A stretch of DNA of 64,000 nucleotides from Bryobacterales bacterium (GCA_016789905.1 JAEUQC010000213.1:1-64000), one strand, 5' to 3'; shown: positions 25,065 through 34,027, counted from the stretch's first letter. Notes: generated from the letters alone by a model not told the origin. Numbers and translations are program-made.

Positions 25065-26918
25065 CTAGATGCGGAAGCGGGAAACGAGACTTTGCAGTTC
25101 GTTAGCCATCCGGCTGAGTTCCATGGCGGCTTTCTGCGTATCAGTGGCGCCGCTGGTGGTGCTTTCGGCCGCGGTGGCGACGCCGGTGATGTTTCGAGCG
25201 ATCTCACCGGTGCCTTTCGCCGCTTCACTAACATTTCGGCCGATCTCATTTGTCGTGGCAGTTTGTTCTTCCACCGCCGAGGCAATCGTATTCGAAATGT
25301 CATTGATCTGATTGATGATGGCGCTGATCTCGCCGATTGCCTTGACGGCGGCCTTGGTATCGCCCTGGATCGCCTCGATCTTCTGGCCGATCTCCTCGGT
25401 GGCCTTGGCGGTCTCTTTGGCGAGTTCCTTCACTTCATTGGCCACGACGGCGAACCCTTTGCCGGCTTCACCGGCACGAGCCGCTTCAATAGTGGCGTTC
25501 AGAGCGAGCAGGTTGGTTTGTTGCGCAATGGAAGTAATGACCTTGATGACTTTGCCGATCTCGAGGCTCGACTCACCGAGTTTGGAGATGGTCTGATTGG
25601 TGGATTCGGCGACGGCCACAGCGCTCTTGGCCACGCGCGCGCTTTCATTGGCGCTCTTGGAGATTTCGCGGATGGAGGAGAGCATCTCTTCGCTACCGGT
25701 GGCGACAACTGAGACATTTTTTGAGACCTCTTCGGAGGCGGCCGAGACCACGTTGGCCTGGGAGGCGGTCTCTTCAGCGTTGCCAGCGAGTTGCTGACTG
25801 ATGGCCGTCAACTCTTCCGAAGAACTGGCAAGCGCCTGCGCGTTGCGCATCAATTCGGACATATTGTCGCGCATGGCCACGAGGAACGAAGCCAAACCCT
25901 CGCCCATCTGCCCGATGGCATCGGACCCGCGAACAGTGACCTCCTGCGTCAAATCTCCCTGGGCGGCCTGCTGCACGACACCAAGCATGCTATTGACCTT
26001 CGCCTTCAGGTCTTCCTGCGTGGCGCGATCACGCTCAATGAGTTCCTTTTCGCGGCGTTCGGCTTCGAGTTTTTGGGTGATGACCTCCCAGGTGACCATG
26101 GCGCCGATGTAGGTGCCCTTTGAATCGTTGATCGGGCTCACGAGCAGGTCGAGCGATTCCGGCCCGACGCGAATGACAGTCTTTCTTGGAAGGTTCTTCG
26201 CGTCTCCGAGAACGGCCCGCTGATGCGCTGGGTTCTTGTGAAAAATGTCGATGCACTGACCGACCATGCTATCTACGGAAACCGGCAGATACTGCTGGAG
26301 GGCGCGAAGTTGTCGGGTGGAGGCCGGATTCATGTAGCGGATAACGAGGTCGCGATCAGCATACATAACGTTAATCGGCGAGTTTTCCATCATCGACTGT
26401 ATGCGCGCAGCCTCTTCGGCCAGGCGTTCCTGATCGGTGACGACACTCCAGGTGAGCATGGGGCCGACATAGTTGCTATTGGCGTCAAAAATCGGCGAGA
26501 TTAGCAGATCGAGCGTCTCCGGACCAAGCTTGATCTTGGCGCGGTGCGGCAAGTTGCGCGGATCGCTCAAGACGCGCCGGGGATGGGCGGGATTCTTGTG
26601 AAAAATATCGATGGACTGGCCGACGATATGACGGGCGCCTACCGGCAGCAGATCCTGCACCTTGCTAAGGGTTTCATAGGAAGCCTGATTGGCATAGGTA
26701 ATGATCAAGTCGCGATTGCACATGATCACGTTAATGGGGGCATTCTCGATCATGGCGAGCGCCGTTTTCTGCATCTGAGCGAGGCCTTTGTCCTTGCCGC
26801 TGGAAACGGGGCCGCTGGAAACGGGCGGCTCAGCGTACGCGGACGGAGCGTCCAATAGACCGGCCGTCGAGTGGGGCGACGACTTCGACGCACCACGGGT
26901 GGAAACTGCATTCTTCAT
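25065..26918 (-). CDS. Soluble methyl-accepting chemotaxis protein with two PAS domains
   Basis: Chemoreceptor of 617 residues with no transmembrane segment or signal peptide, hence cytoplasmic. Order: Ser/Pro-rich N terminus (1-45), PAS 1 (about 50-165, NAPINVIMCNRDLIITYAN), PAS 2 (about 168-285, NSPINVMYADRDLVIRYMN), both containing FHKNPAH, a HAMP-like helix (about 310-360), and a methyl-accepting coiled coil whose hairpin tip contains AQQTNLLALNATIEAARAGE and GFAVVANEVKELA. The two PAS units are clear internal duplicates. AGGAG precedes the start by six bases. It should sense an internal signal such as redox state or a PAS ligand and control CheA through CheW. Confidence 0.95.
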   Translation of the reverse strand: MKNAVSTRGASKSSPHSTAGLLDAPSAYAEPPVSSGPVSSGKDKGLAQMQKTALAMIENAPINVIMCNRDLIITYANQASYETLSKVQDLLPVGARHIVGQSIDIFHKNPAHPRRVLSDPRNLPHRAKIKLGPETLDLLISPIFDANSNYVGPMLTWSVVTDQERLAEEAARIQSMMENSPINVMYADRDLVIRYMNPASTRQLRALQQYLPVSVDSMVGQCIDIFHKNPAHQRAVLGDAKNLPRKTVIRVGPESLDLLVSPINDSKGTYIGAMVTWEVITQKLEAERREKELIERDRATQEDLKAKVNSMLGVVQQAAQGDLTQEVTVRGSDAIGQMGEGLASFLVAMRDNMSELMRNAQALASSSEELTAISQQLAGNAEETASQANVVSAASEEVSKNVSVVATGSEEMLSSIREISKSANESARVAKSAVAVAESTNQTISKLGESSLEIGKVIKVITSIAQQTNLLALNATIEAARAGEAGKGFAVVANEVKELAKETAKATEEIGQKIEAIQGDTKAAVKAIGEISAIINQINDISNTIASAVEEQTATTNEIGRNVSEAAKGTGEIARNITGVATAAESTTSGATDTQKAAMELSRMANELQSLVSRFRI

Positions 26919-27003
26919 TTGATTCTCCTAAACGTTAATCGGTAACCTGGAACCGGTGGCGCATCAGACAACCGGTGGAACAAAAGATTGGTGAAAAGAA
27001 CGC

Positions 27004-27453
27004 TTACTGTAACTGCAAGGTGCGTTCGGTATCGAGAACGAGCAGCAGCCGCCCGTCGAGCTTGTAAACGCCTTCGACGAGTTGCTTAAGGTGGGGCGCC
27101 ATTGTTTCCGGAACCGGCTCATAGGATTCGGAAACAACGTCAATGACGTCGCCGATCTCGTCAACCAGGAGGCTGACGGCCCCGTCTTCGGCGCGCACGA
27201 TCATGTTCATGGGTTCCTGATCGGCAGTACGCGGACCGAGGGAGAGCCGCTGGCGCATGTCAATTGCGGCGACGATCTGGCCGCGAAGGTTGATGAGCCC
27301 ACGGAGAACGGCCGGGGCCAAAGGAACACGAGTCATCTCCTGCGAGCGTAGAACCTCTTGCACCTTGTGTACTTCAATGCCAAAGAAGAGGTCTCTCATG
27401 AAGAAGGTAGCGAATTGGCGGTTCAAGCCGGTGGTGGTATCTGGAGCAGTCAC
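27004..27453 (-). CDS. cheW: CheW-type adaptor protein
   Basis: Couples chemoreceptors to CheA. The 149-residue protein is a single CheW domain with the typical segments FFGIEVHKVQEVLR, MTRVPLAPAVLRGLINLRGQIV and LLVDEIGDVIDV, and ends with a Leu-rich strand LDGRLLLVLDTE. GTG start only two bases after the cheA stop, so translation is likely coupled; no separate ribosome-binding site is evident. Confidence 0.95.
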   Translation of the reverse strand: MTAPDTTTGLNRQFATFFMRDLFFGIEVHKVQEVLRSQEMTRVPLAPAVLRGLINLRGQIVAAIDMRQRLSLGPRTADQEPMNMIVRAEDGAVSLLVDEIGDVIDVVSESYEPVPETMAPHLKQLVEGVYKLDGRLLLVLDTERTLQLQ

Positions 27454-27455
27454 GA

Positions 27456-30110
27456 TTAGTTGTCCATTCTTTTCGAACCTTGATACAAAGCGGAATTTCC
27501 GCGGGAACCGGACACAGCGGGCTGTTCGTTATCGAGGGATTTTGCGAGTTGCCCGAGCGAGCGGAGCATACCTTCGCGATCGAGGCGGGACAGCGAGGCG
27601 GCGAAACCGTGGTGAGCGATTCTTGCCGGAGAGTCGATGTGACTGACTGGCTGCATGGCGACGATTGGAAGGTGCTCGGTTTCGGGCTGGCCTCGGACAG
27701 ATTCCAGAATACGGATTGCACCGTCGTTGGGAAGATCGAGCGCGGCCAGGACAAGGTCGAAGCGGGTGGCGCTGAGCTTGGCGAGCGCATCGGCGGCGTC
27801 GGCAGCTTCGGAGACAGCATAGCCGCCCATTTCGAGCGAACTGCGCAGCAGGCCGCGGCCGAAGGCAGAACTCTCGGCGATGAGTACGCGGAGGACGCGC
27901 ACATCCTTCGTTTTCTCAAACCAGCCGACATCGCCCGCGCTAATAACGGCCTGCAGGTCGAGCACGTCTGTCACCTGGTTGCCGATTACGGCCGAACCGA
28001 GGATCCCAGGGCGCGTGCTGCCGCGGCGAATGTGAATTTCTTCTTCGACGATATCGACGATTTCGTCGACAATCATACCGATGCGGTTATCGGCATCGGC
28101 GAAGACGATTACCTGTACCGGCGCGTCTGCGTCACCGACGGAATCGACGCCGGACTGTCCGTCGAGCCCGACGAGCGGAAGGAGTTGGCCCCGGTACTGC
28201 ACCACAGGGCGGCCGGCGGCGTACTCGAGCCGTTCACGGGGGATTTCTTCGAGCCTGGCGACGAGGGCCAGAGGAACGGCCAACCGTTCAAAGCTTCCGG
28301 CACGGAAGAGCAGCATGGAATTCCGGGCGTCGACGATGGCGTCTCCAGAGGATTTGTCATCTCCGCGGCCGGAGGTTCGGCCCTCAGCCAGCACTCCGGA
28401 CCGCTGGGCAATCCCCATGACGTCGAGGATGAGCGCGACATGACCATCGCCCATGATGGTGGCGCCGGCATAGCCGCTGATTCCCTTCATCTGTTTGCCG
28501 AGAGGCTTGACGACAATTTCCTGGGTATCGTTCACTCGATCAACGACGAGACCAAACTGTCGATCTTCGGCCTGCAGGACGACGATATTCAGCACATCTG
28601 GAACGCCGCCCGAGCCGTCATCGAGTTGGAGTACGCGATCAAGGAAAGCCAGCGGAAGCAGGTTGCCACGGCGCCGATAGAGCGGTGCATTGCCGATCCA
28701 CTCGATGAGCCTCTGTGTATCCTCGCCCTCCAGACGGACGAGTTCGAGAAGGCTGGTTTGCGGGATGACAAAACGTTCCTGCCTGACGCTGACTACCAGG
28801 CCCGGAATGATAGCGAGAGTGAGGGGGATTTTGATGCGGATGGTGGTGCCCGCGCCCCGGCGGCTAAGCACATCCACCATGCCACCTATTTTTTCGATGT
28901 TGGTTTTGACAACATCCATGCCGACGCCGCGGCCGGAAATGCTAGTGATTTCCTTCGCGGTGGAGAACCCCGGCAGGAACACGAGGTTGGCCAGTTCGCG
29001 TTCGGTCATCCGTTCCGCCTGATCTTCGCGGATGATCCCCTGGCTTAGCGCTTTTGCTTTCACACGCTGGCCATCGATGCCATTGCCGTCGTCGGCGATT
29101 TCGATATTGACGTTCCCGCCTTCGTGGAAAGCGCGGAGCATCAGGCGTCCCTGTGCGGGCTTGCCCGCACGCATGCGCGCTTCCGGTCCCTCAATGCCGT
29201 GATCGCAGGCGTTACGGACGATATGGGTTAGGGGGTCTTTGATGGCCTCAATGATGGTTTTATCGAGCTCGGTTTCAGCACCATCCATTTCTAGTTGGAT
29301 CTGTTTGCCGCACTGGGAAGAAAGATCGCGAACGACGCGCGGAAGTTTGTTCCAGACAACTCCGATTGGTTGCATGCGGGTCTTCATGACTCCCTCCTGG
29401 AGTTCGGAGGTGATGAGATTCAACCGTTGGCTGGTGGCGGTGAGGGAAGCATCTTCTAGCCGGGACGTAAACTGAAGCACCTGATTGCGGGCCAGCACGA
29501 GTTCGCCGACCAGATTCATGAGCTTGTCAAGAAGGCCGACATCAACGCGGATAGTGGAATCGGCAACCGAACCGCTTTTGGCGGCGGAGTTGGCGTCTGC
29601 GTCGTTCTGCTTCGCCACGGGGGCGGTTTCCGGCTCAGCGGCTTCGACCGGGGGCGGAGCGGTGGCGACTGGCGGAGGCGTAGGGACAATAGCAGGCGCG
29701 GGTGCCATAGCAGGCGCGGGTGCGGATTTTCGTTCGGCGGCGGCGCTTAGACGGGCGACCAGATCTTCGTAGGTGACGCCGCTCTCGCGGTTGGTGGCCT
29801 CAATGGCCGCCAATTCCGCCTTGACGATATCGACTGACTCAAGGACCAGAGAGACCAGTTCCGGCGTCAGATCCCTTTCGCCATTGCGAACCTGCCCCAG
29901 AATTGTCTCGGCGTGATGGGTAACCCCCTCAATTGTCGAGAAATTCAGGAATCCGCAGGTTCCTTTCAGTGTATGGATAACCCGGAAGATACTCGCCAGC
30001 AAGGTGGCGTCCTTCGGGTGCTTCTCCAAAAGGACCATTTCCTGATCCAGGCGGCCCAAGTTTTCGTTCGTCTCGATCAGGAACTCTTTGGTTAATTCGT
30101 TGTCTTCCAC
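27456..30110 (-). CDS. cheA: CheA histidine kinase with two CheW domains and a degenerate receiver
   Basis: Cytoplasmic kinase of 884 residues. Order: HPt domain with phospho-His46 in IHTLKGTCGF; Pro/Ala linker (about 110-195); dimerisation helix and ATPase domain with N box NACDHGIE, DDGNGID and GRGVGMDVVK; a CheW-like domain; a second CheW-like domain (about 600-740); then a C-terminal receiver. That receiver has lost the key residues: the acidic pair reads LIAES, the phosphoacceptor position in LVLAALDLP is Ala, and the conserved Lys is Arg in SLSRLDRE. It is thus a pseudo-receiver. GTG start at 30110 with GGAG 8 bases upstream gives the conserved EDNELTKEFLIET N terminus. First gene of the operon. 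Confidence 0.95.
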   Translation of the reverse strand: MEDNELTKEFLIETNENLGRLDQEMVLLEKHPKDATLLASIFRVIHTLKGTCGFLNFSTIEGVTHHAETILGQVRNGERDLTPELVSLVLESVDIVKAELAAIEATNRESGVTYEDLVARLSAAAERKSAPAPAMAPAPAIVPTPPPVATAPPPVEAAEPETAPVAKQNDADANSAAKSGSVADSTIRVDVGLLDKLMNLVGELVLARNQVLQFTSRLEDASLTATSQRLNLITSELQEGVMKTRMQPIGVVWNKLPRVVRDLSSQCGKQIQLEMDGAETELDKTIIEAIKDPLTHIVRNACDHGIEGPEARMRAGKPAQGRLMLRAFHEGGNVNIEIADDGNGIDGQRVKAKALSQGIIREDQAERMTERELANLVFLPGFSTAKEITSISGRGVGMDVVKTNIEKIGGMVDVLSRRGAGTTIRIKIPLTLAIIPGLVVSVRQERFVIPQTSLLELVRLEGEDTQRLIEWIGNAPLYRRRGNLLPLAFLDRVLQLDDGSGGVPDVLNIVVLQAEDRQFGLVVDRVNDTQEIVVKPLGKQMKGISGYAGATIMGDGHVALILDVMGIAQRSGVLAEGRTSGRGDDKSSGDAIVDARNSMLLFRAGSFERLAVPLALVARLEEIPRERLEYAAGRPVVQYRGQLLPLVGLDGQSGVDSVGDADAPVQVIVFADADNRIGMIVDEIVDIVEEEIHIRRGSTRPGILGSAVIGNQVTDVLDLQAVISAGDVGWFEKTKDVRVLRVLIAESSAFGRGLLRSSLEMGGYAVSEAADAADALAKLSATRFDLVLAALDLPNDGAIRILESVRGQPETEHLPIVAMQPVSHIDSPARIAHHGFAASLSRLDREGMLRSLGQLAKSLDNEQPAVSGSRGNSALYQGSKRMDN

Positions 30111-30164
30111 AGTGGGTTCTCCGCGTACACCCACTCTTTCGACCGAACACGACCAAGGCTTTAG

Positions 30165-30195
30165 CCGTTTGCGGGGATCCACTCCCCGCAAACGG
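30165..30195. promoter_or_regulatory. Perfect 12-base inverted repeat in the cheA leader
   Basis: CCGTTTGCGGGG, a 7-base loop, then CCCCGCAAACGG, 55 bases upstream of the cheA start. In the minus direction no T tract follows, so an operator or a leader RNA hairpin is more likely than a terminator. Confidence 0.6.
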
Positions 30196-30242
30196 GGAGG
30201 ATTTTTCTGATCCTACCTACTACCACCCCTCCAAGGAGTGAA

Positions 30243-30271
30243 TTGACCGGAACGGACAACAAAGGCATACT
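30243..30271 (+). promoter_or_regulatory. Sigma70-type promoter of the PilZ gene
   Basis: TTGACC (30243-30248) and CATACT (30266-30271) with the ideal 17-base spacer. The ATG at 30280 is 8 bases past the -10, so the message should be leaderless. Confidence 0.65.
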
Positions 30272-30279
30272 GCTGTCAT

Positions 30280-30573
30280 ATGTCCAGCGAAAAACGCCGC
30301 AGTCCGCGGGCCGGCGTGAACAAGAAATTGCAGGTCACCTACGTCGACGAACAGGGGCGGGAGCGATTCGAAGTGGTGCCAGCACAGGACGTTAGCAAGA
30401 GTGGATGCCGGATTCTGTTGAAGTATCGCTGCCAGCCAAGGACAGTGGTGGCACTGAGTCTGACGCCGGCTAACTCCGGCTCAGCAACAGTGCGGTATCA
30501 AAACCCTACGCCAAAGGGTTACATTACGGGTCTGGAGTTTTTGGGCGGACTGGTGCTGGCACCAGTTGCTTGA
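30280..30573 (+). CDS. Single-domain PilZ protein (c-di-GMP binding)
   Basis: A 97-residue protein consisting of one PilZ domain. Both parts of the c-di-GMP site are present: RRSPR (residues 6-10, the RxxxR motif) and DVSKSG (37-42, the DxSxxG motif). It should therefore bind c-di-GMP and act as an effector through protein contacts. It is divergent from the chemotaxis operon, which suggests, without proving, that c-di-GMP and chemotaxis signalling converge on the same motility or surface behaviour. The last codons contain a CTGGTGC/GCACCAG palindrome, and another hairpin overlaps the stop. Confidence 0.92.
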   Translation: MSSEKRRSPRAGVNKKLQVTYVDEQGRERFEVVPAQDVSKSGCRILLKYRCQPRTVVALSLTPANSGSATVRYQNPTPKGYITGLEFLGGLVLAPVA

Positions 30574-30597
30574 AACATTTTCTATTGAAAATGTTTC
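30572..30597. terminator. Perfect hairpin overlapping the PilZ stop codon
   Basis: GAAACATTTTC, loop TATT, GAAAATGTTTC: 11 paired bases starting inside the TGA. It is AT-rich and lacks a T tract, so it may protect the 3' end rather than terminate. Confidence 0.5.
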
Positions 30598-31125
30598 CGA
30601 TACTTTGTACCATCGAGCAAATGCCAATTGAGTATTCCGTGGCGCGATCGCTTGGATTCCGTTCGCGGCGGAGTACCGCTTAACTGCTCCGGCCGGTTGT
30701 CCTGCCCAGGACTCCGAACATAGGAGAGAGATCTGGACGCCGCATCCGTTCCCGCGCGGCGTGCGGCGTCCAGAACTGATTTCGGTGGGATTTGGATTGC
30801 TGGATCGGGCGGAAGCGGATGGCGCAATGTGGCGGCATGTGGGACGGAGGCCGTGAGCTTCACGGGCAAGCCGTCAGCAGAACCTGGGTTCGCGTGCGAC
30901 TGCATCTGGTGGCGTTTCTTCGCTGACGGCGATGTTCTCATCGTTGGCAAGCTTGCGCAGGGCTGGCGCGCGGACTCCGCTGGGAGGAGCGTAGCCGAGG
31001 TCGCGGCGCCTGGGGTGTCGAATGGGGCTTGCCTCGCTAACGGCGATGCTTAGATCGCTGGCGGGCTGGACTGGGAGCACAGCGGTGGGAAGTGAGTGAC
31101 GTTGGGCGTTGCGAGTTTTCCGGAA
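30598..31125. other. 528-base region between convergent genes, with repeats and a large hairpin
   Basis: No convincing gene. Two features stand out. CTGGACGCCGCA (30733-30744) pairs perfectly with TGCGGCGTCCAG (30762-30773) around a 17-base loop. An imperfect 28-base direct repeat (22 of 28 identical) occurs at 30921-30948 and 31035-31062. Short frames here lack ribosome-binding sites and resemble no family. Confidence 0.6.
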
Positions 31126-33561
31126 CTACTTCTTCTGGGCTAGAAGCGAATGGCGAGGGTCGAGCACGACACGCAACGGGGCGACAGGCAGGTTCCATTC
31201 CGCGGTGGTGCGCGCGCCGTCGGTACGGAGCCAGCGGGTCTCTATCTTGCCCCGGCCAAAGTCGAGTTCGATGGGGACATCGACAGAGAAATCCTCACCG
31301 ACGCCGGACTGTTCGAGGTCGAGTGTGAGGCCGCCCCGGCGGGCTTTCCATTGGAGACGAAGTTGAGGGATGCCGACGCCTTCAACATAGGCGGAGAAAA
31401 GCTGATCGAGTGAGGGGCTGCCCTTGGGTCGAAAATTCTGAGCCAGCGCGAGCAGGCCGGCGGTGGTGACACGGCCGCGCAAGTGGCGCGAATGGAGTTC
31501 CCGCAGCATGGCGAAGAACTGGGCGTCGCCGAGACGGCGGCGGAGCATGTGCACGACCCAGGTCCCCTTTTCGTAGACAATGGCGCGGTAGGCCTCGGGC
31601 GTCTCAGAGGTCTCCAGACGGGCGCCGAGGAGGATTGGGCCGGCGGCGTCGATGGGCTGGCCGTTGACCCCTTTTTGCAACAGATGATCCCGATAGTTGT
31701 CGAGCACGTCTTCGAGGGCGCGGAGGCCGCGCTTACGCTCCAGGAGCAGCAGGGCGGAATAGTTGGCGAGGGCCTCCATCATCCACTCATCGCGGTACCC
31801 GGCGGTGGTAATCGTGTTGCCCCACCATTGATGCGCCACCTCATGGGCAACGAGCAGATCGGTGAAGAAGACCGGCAGGAGACCTTGATTGGCAAAGTTG
31901 GGCCGGTCACGGGGCGGGAGATAGGCGAGGGTGGAGAGATAGATGAGGCCGGGAAATCCCTGGCCGAAGGTGCCGGGGATGGGGGAGACAGCGAGAGTCT
32001 GGAGGGGCGGGGGGCCGAGGCGGGCGGCGAGGAACTCAAATGCCTCGGCGACTTCAGCGGCCAGGAGGTCGATTTGTGCGGCCGGGTCCGGGGCGGGAGT
32101 GGAGACAAGGACGGGTTGGGGCGCGGCGAGGCGGGGCTGGCGGCCGGTGGTTGGGGGGGGGGGGGCGATCAGGACGTCGCGGCGGGGGGTTAGGCTGGCC
32201 TCGACGGTGCGGTTGGCATAAACGTCGACACGGAGGGGGCCGCGGCTGGCGCTGGACTTCTTGTATTCGCCGAGGTTGAAACCGGCGATGCGGAGGGGGA
32301 CGGAGCTGCGCCGTTTAGTGACGCGGGTGTCGCCGTCGACCTGCTCGTCGATGAGGTCGCCGGTGGCGATGAGGTTGAGGTGCTTGGGGCAGCGGAAGGT
32401 GAGATCGTAGGTGGCGAACTGGAGGCCGTGGTGGGGGTACCAGGTGCCGCGGGCGCTGACGAAATAGACGCCGTTGCCGGCGGGGAGTATGACGTCGCCT
32501 TCCTGACGAAAGACGATGGAGTGCTGGCCGGGTGTGAGGTGGCTTTCCAGGGCGAGGAGGAAGACTTCGTTTTCGCTGCCGCGCAGGAGGGAGGAGCGGA
32601 GGTTTTCGCGCTGGAGGACCTGGGCGGGGACGCCGTCGACACTGGCTTCGGGGACGCGGACACGGCGCGAGATGTCGAAGGCGAGGGTATTGAGGAGGCC
32701 GCGGATACGGGAGGATTCCGGGACGCGGACGCGGAGGGTGGTGGTGGCGGAGAGGTGGAGATCGGCGCCGAGGGTGGCCTCAATGGCGACGTGTTCGATT
32801 TCGAACTCGCGGAGGGGCGGGCCTTGGGATGGATCCTTGCGAACGCGGCGGGAGGGGAAACTGGTCCAGATGTTGTAGTAAGACCGGTTTTCACGGTATT
32901 GGAGCTGGGCGACAACGAGTTGATCGGTAGCCTGGGGATCGTAGATAACGTCGAAATTTCCGTGGCCTGTGCCGGCGAGGGCGGCGAAAAAGAGGCCGAA
33001 CTGGGGAATCACTTTGCCGGCGATGTCCTGGGTGATGCGGGCTTCGAAGCTGGTGATGAGATTGCGGAGGGTGGTGGAGAATTGGCCGGCGAGGAGGGCG
33101 CCCATCTCCGGGGCGGGTTTGGGTGCGCCGTCGCGAAGGAAGGAGTCGATTTCGGCGGCAGTGGAATCGGTGAAGATGAGAATGGCCGATTTGAAGTGCT
33201 CATCGAGATTGGGGGATTCGGTAAAGCGGGCAAGGGACTGGCGTTCGCCGGCGGAAGGAGGCAGGAGGAGGACTTCGCCATCGCCGCCATCGACTTCGGC
33301 CCAGAAGAGGGCGGCGATGGGGGCGCCGGCGACGGGTTTGGAGAGGAGGACGAAGCCGTCGGTGAGGTAGAGTTTGAGATCCTCCCTGGCGAGAGAGAGA
33401 TCGCGGACGCGCCAGCAGCGTTCGGGGTCGAAGGAGACGTCCTTCAACGCCGCGGCGACGGCGGCGGCGGGTTTCCCTGGCGGCGCCGTCTGGGCAAGCG
33501 AAACACCTGCCAGGGGCAAGCTAAATAAACATCTCCTCGTCAGTGGTGACCTGTGCGACAT
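31126..33561 (-). CDS. Exported M1-family metallopeptidase
   Basis: Protein of 811 residues with an N-terminal RR-containing signal peptide (RRCLFSLPLAGVSLAQ). The zinc site is complete: HEVAH at 573-577 and the third ligand Glu596 in DEWMMEALANY, the HExxH-x18-E pattern of gluzincins. The GAMEN exopeptidase motif of classical M1 enzymes is replaced by a GFPGLIYLS stretch, so aminopeptidase specificity should not be assumed. A run of 13 C (G at 32153-32165 on the plus strand) encodes Pro around residue 466. ATG at 33561 overlaps the upstream gene by 41 bases; no better start keeps the signal peptide. Likely periplasmic or surface peptide digestion. Confidence 0.88.
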   Translation of the reverse strand: MSHRSPLTRRCLFSLPLAGVSLAQTAPPGKPAAAVAAALKDVSFDPERCWRVRDLSLAREDLKLYLTDGFVLLSKPVAGAPIAALFWAEVDGGDGEVLLLPPSAGERQSLARFTESPNLDEHFKSAILIFTDSTAAEIDSFLRDGAPKPAPEMGALLAGQFSTTLRNLITSFEARITQDIAGKVIPQFGLFFAALAGTGHGNFDVIYDPQATDQLVVAQLQYRENRSYYNIWTSFPSRRVRKDPSQGPPLREFEIEHVAIEATLGADLHLSATTTLRVRVPESSRIRGLLNTLAFDISRRVRVPEASVDGVPAQVLQRENLRSSLLRGSENEVFLLALESHLTPGQHSIVFRQEGDVILPAGNGVYFVSARGTWYPHHGLQFATYDLTFRCPKHLNLIATGDLIDEQVDGDTRVTKRRSSVPLRIAGFNLGEYKKSSASRGPLRVDVYANRTVEASLTPRRDVLIAPPPPTTGRQPRLAAPQPVLVSTPAPDPAAQIDLLAAEVAEAFEFLAARLGPPPLQTLAVSPIPGTFGQGFPGLIYLSTLAYLPPRDRPNFANQGLLPVFFTDLLVAHEVAHQWWGNTITTAGYRDEWMMEALANYSALLLLERKRGLRALEDVLDNYRDHLLQKGVNGQPIDAAGPILLGARLETSETPEAYRAIVYEKGTWVVHMLRRRLGDAQFFAMLRELHSRHLRGRVTTAGLLALAQNFRPKGSPSLDQLFSAYVEGVGIPQLRLQWKARRGGLTLDLEQSGVGEDFSVDVPIELDFGRGKIETRWLRTDGARTTAEWNLPVAPLRVVLDPRHSLLAQKK

Positions 33562-34027
33562 TCGCCGGTGCGCCCTTCAATAAATGGCCTACGGCGGCCT
33601 TCACACCGGCCGCGACGCCGGTGATTTCGCGGATCGGCCGCAGGATGGTGCCATGGACCGAGCTGACAGTGTCATTGACGCGCGTGAGAGTGTTTTCGAG
33701 CACCGTTTCGGCGCGATCCAACTGGATTTTGGCGCGGGACGAGGCATCGGCGACGAGTTCATCGACGCGCAACATCTGGGTTTGGGTGAGGGCGAGGATG
33801 TCGTTGGCGCGGGCGGTGATTTCGTTGATCTGGGCGCGGCTTTCGACGAGGGTGGTTTCGGCCGTCTGGATGAGTTTTTCGGCCTTGGGAAGGAAGGCGT
33901 CGACGCGCTCCTTCATCTCCTTCGTAGTCCTGGCGAGGCGCATCATAGCGACCGCTTGCGCGGCAAACGAAACGGCCGTCATGGCGACGAATATCGTAAG
34001 GAGAATAAGAGTGGTGTCGGCGTTCAT
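33521..34027 (-). CDS. DUF948-like membrane-anchored coiled-coil protein
   Basis: A 168-residue protein with one N-terminal transmembrane helix (LILLTIFVAMTAVSFAAQAVAMM) and a long helical, coiled-coil remainder (about 35-130), resembling DUF948 proteins of Gram-positive and other bacteria. Function unknown; such proteins are often linked with general stress genes and with YtxH, and the upstream gene here is indeed a YtxH protein, 30 bases away. The C terminus extends over the beginning of the M1 peptidase gene. Confidence 0.75.
   Translation of the reverse strand: MNADTTLILLTIFVAMTAVSFAAQAVAMMRLARTTKEMKERVDAFLPKAEKLIQTAETTLVESRAQINEITARANDILALTQTQMLRVDELVADASSRAKIQLDRAETVLENTLTRVNDTVSSVHGTILRPIREITGVAAGVKAAVGHLLKGAPANVAQVTTDEEMFI

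Noticed and set aside
24998..25303. Upstream extension of the hemA-like frame
   Set aside because: Codons upstream of 24997 read as the mirror of the receptor gene, and the GluTR N-terminal motif starts at 24997.
27480..29048. 522-codon open frame opposite cheA
   Set aside because: Mirror frame; low complexity and no motifs, while the cheA frame has all kinase boxes.
30874..31080. Short minus-strand frame in the gap after PilZ
   Set aside because: No ribosome-binding site and no similarity; the apparent repeats are explained by the 28-base DNA repeat.
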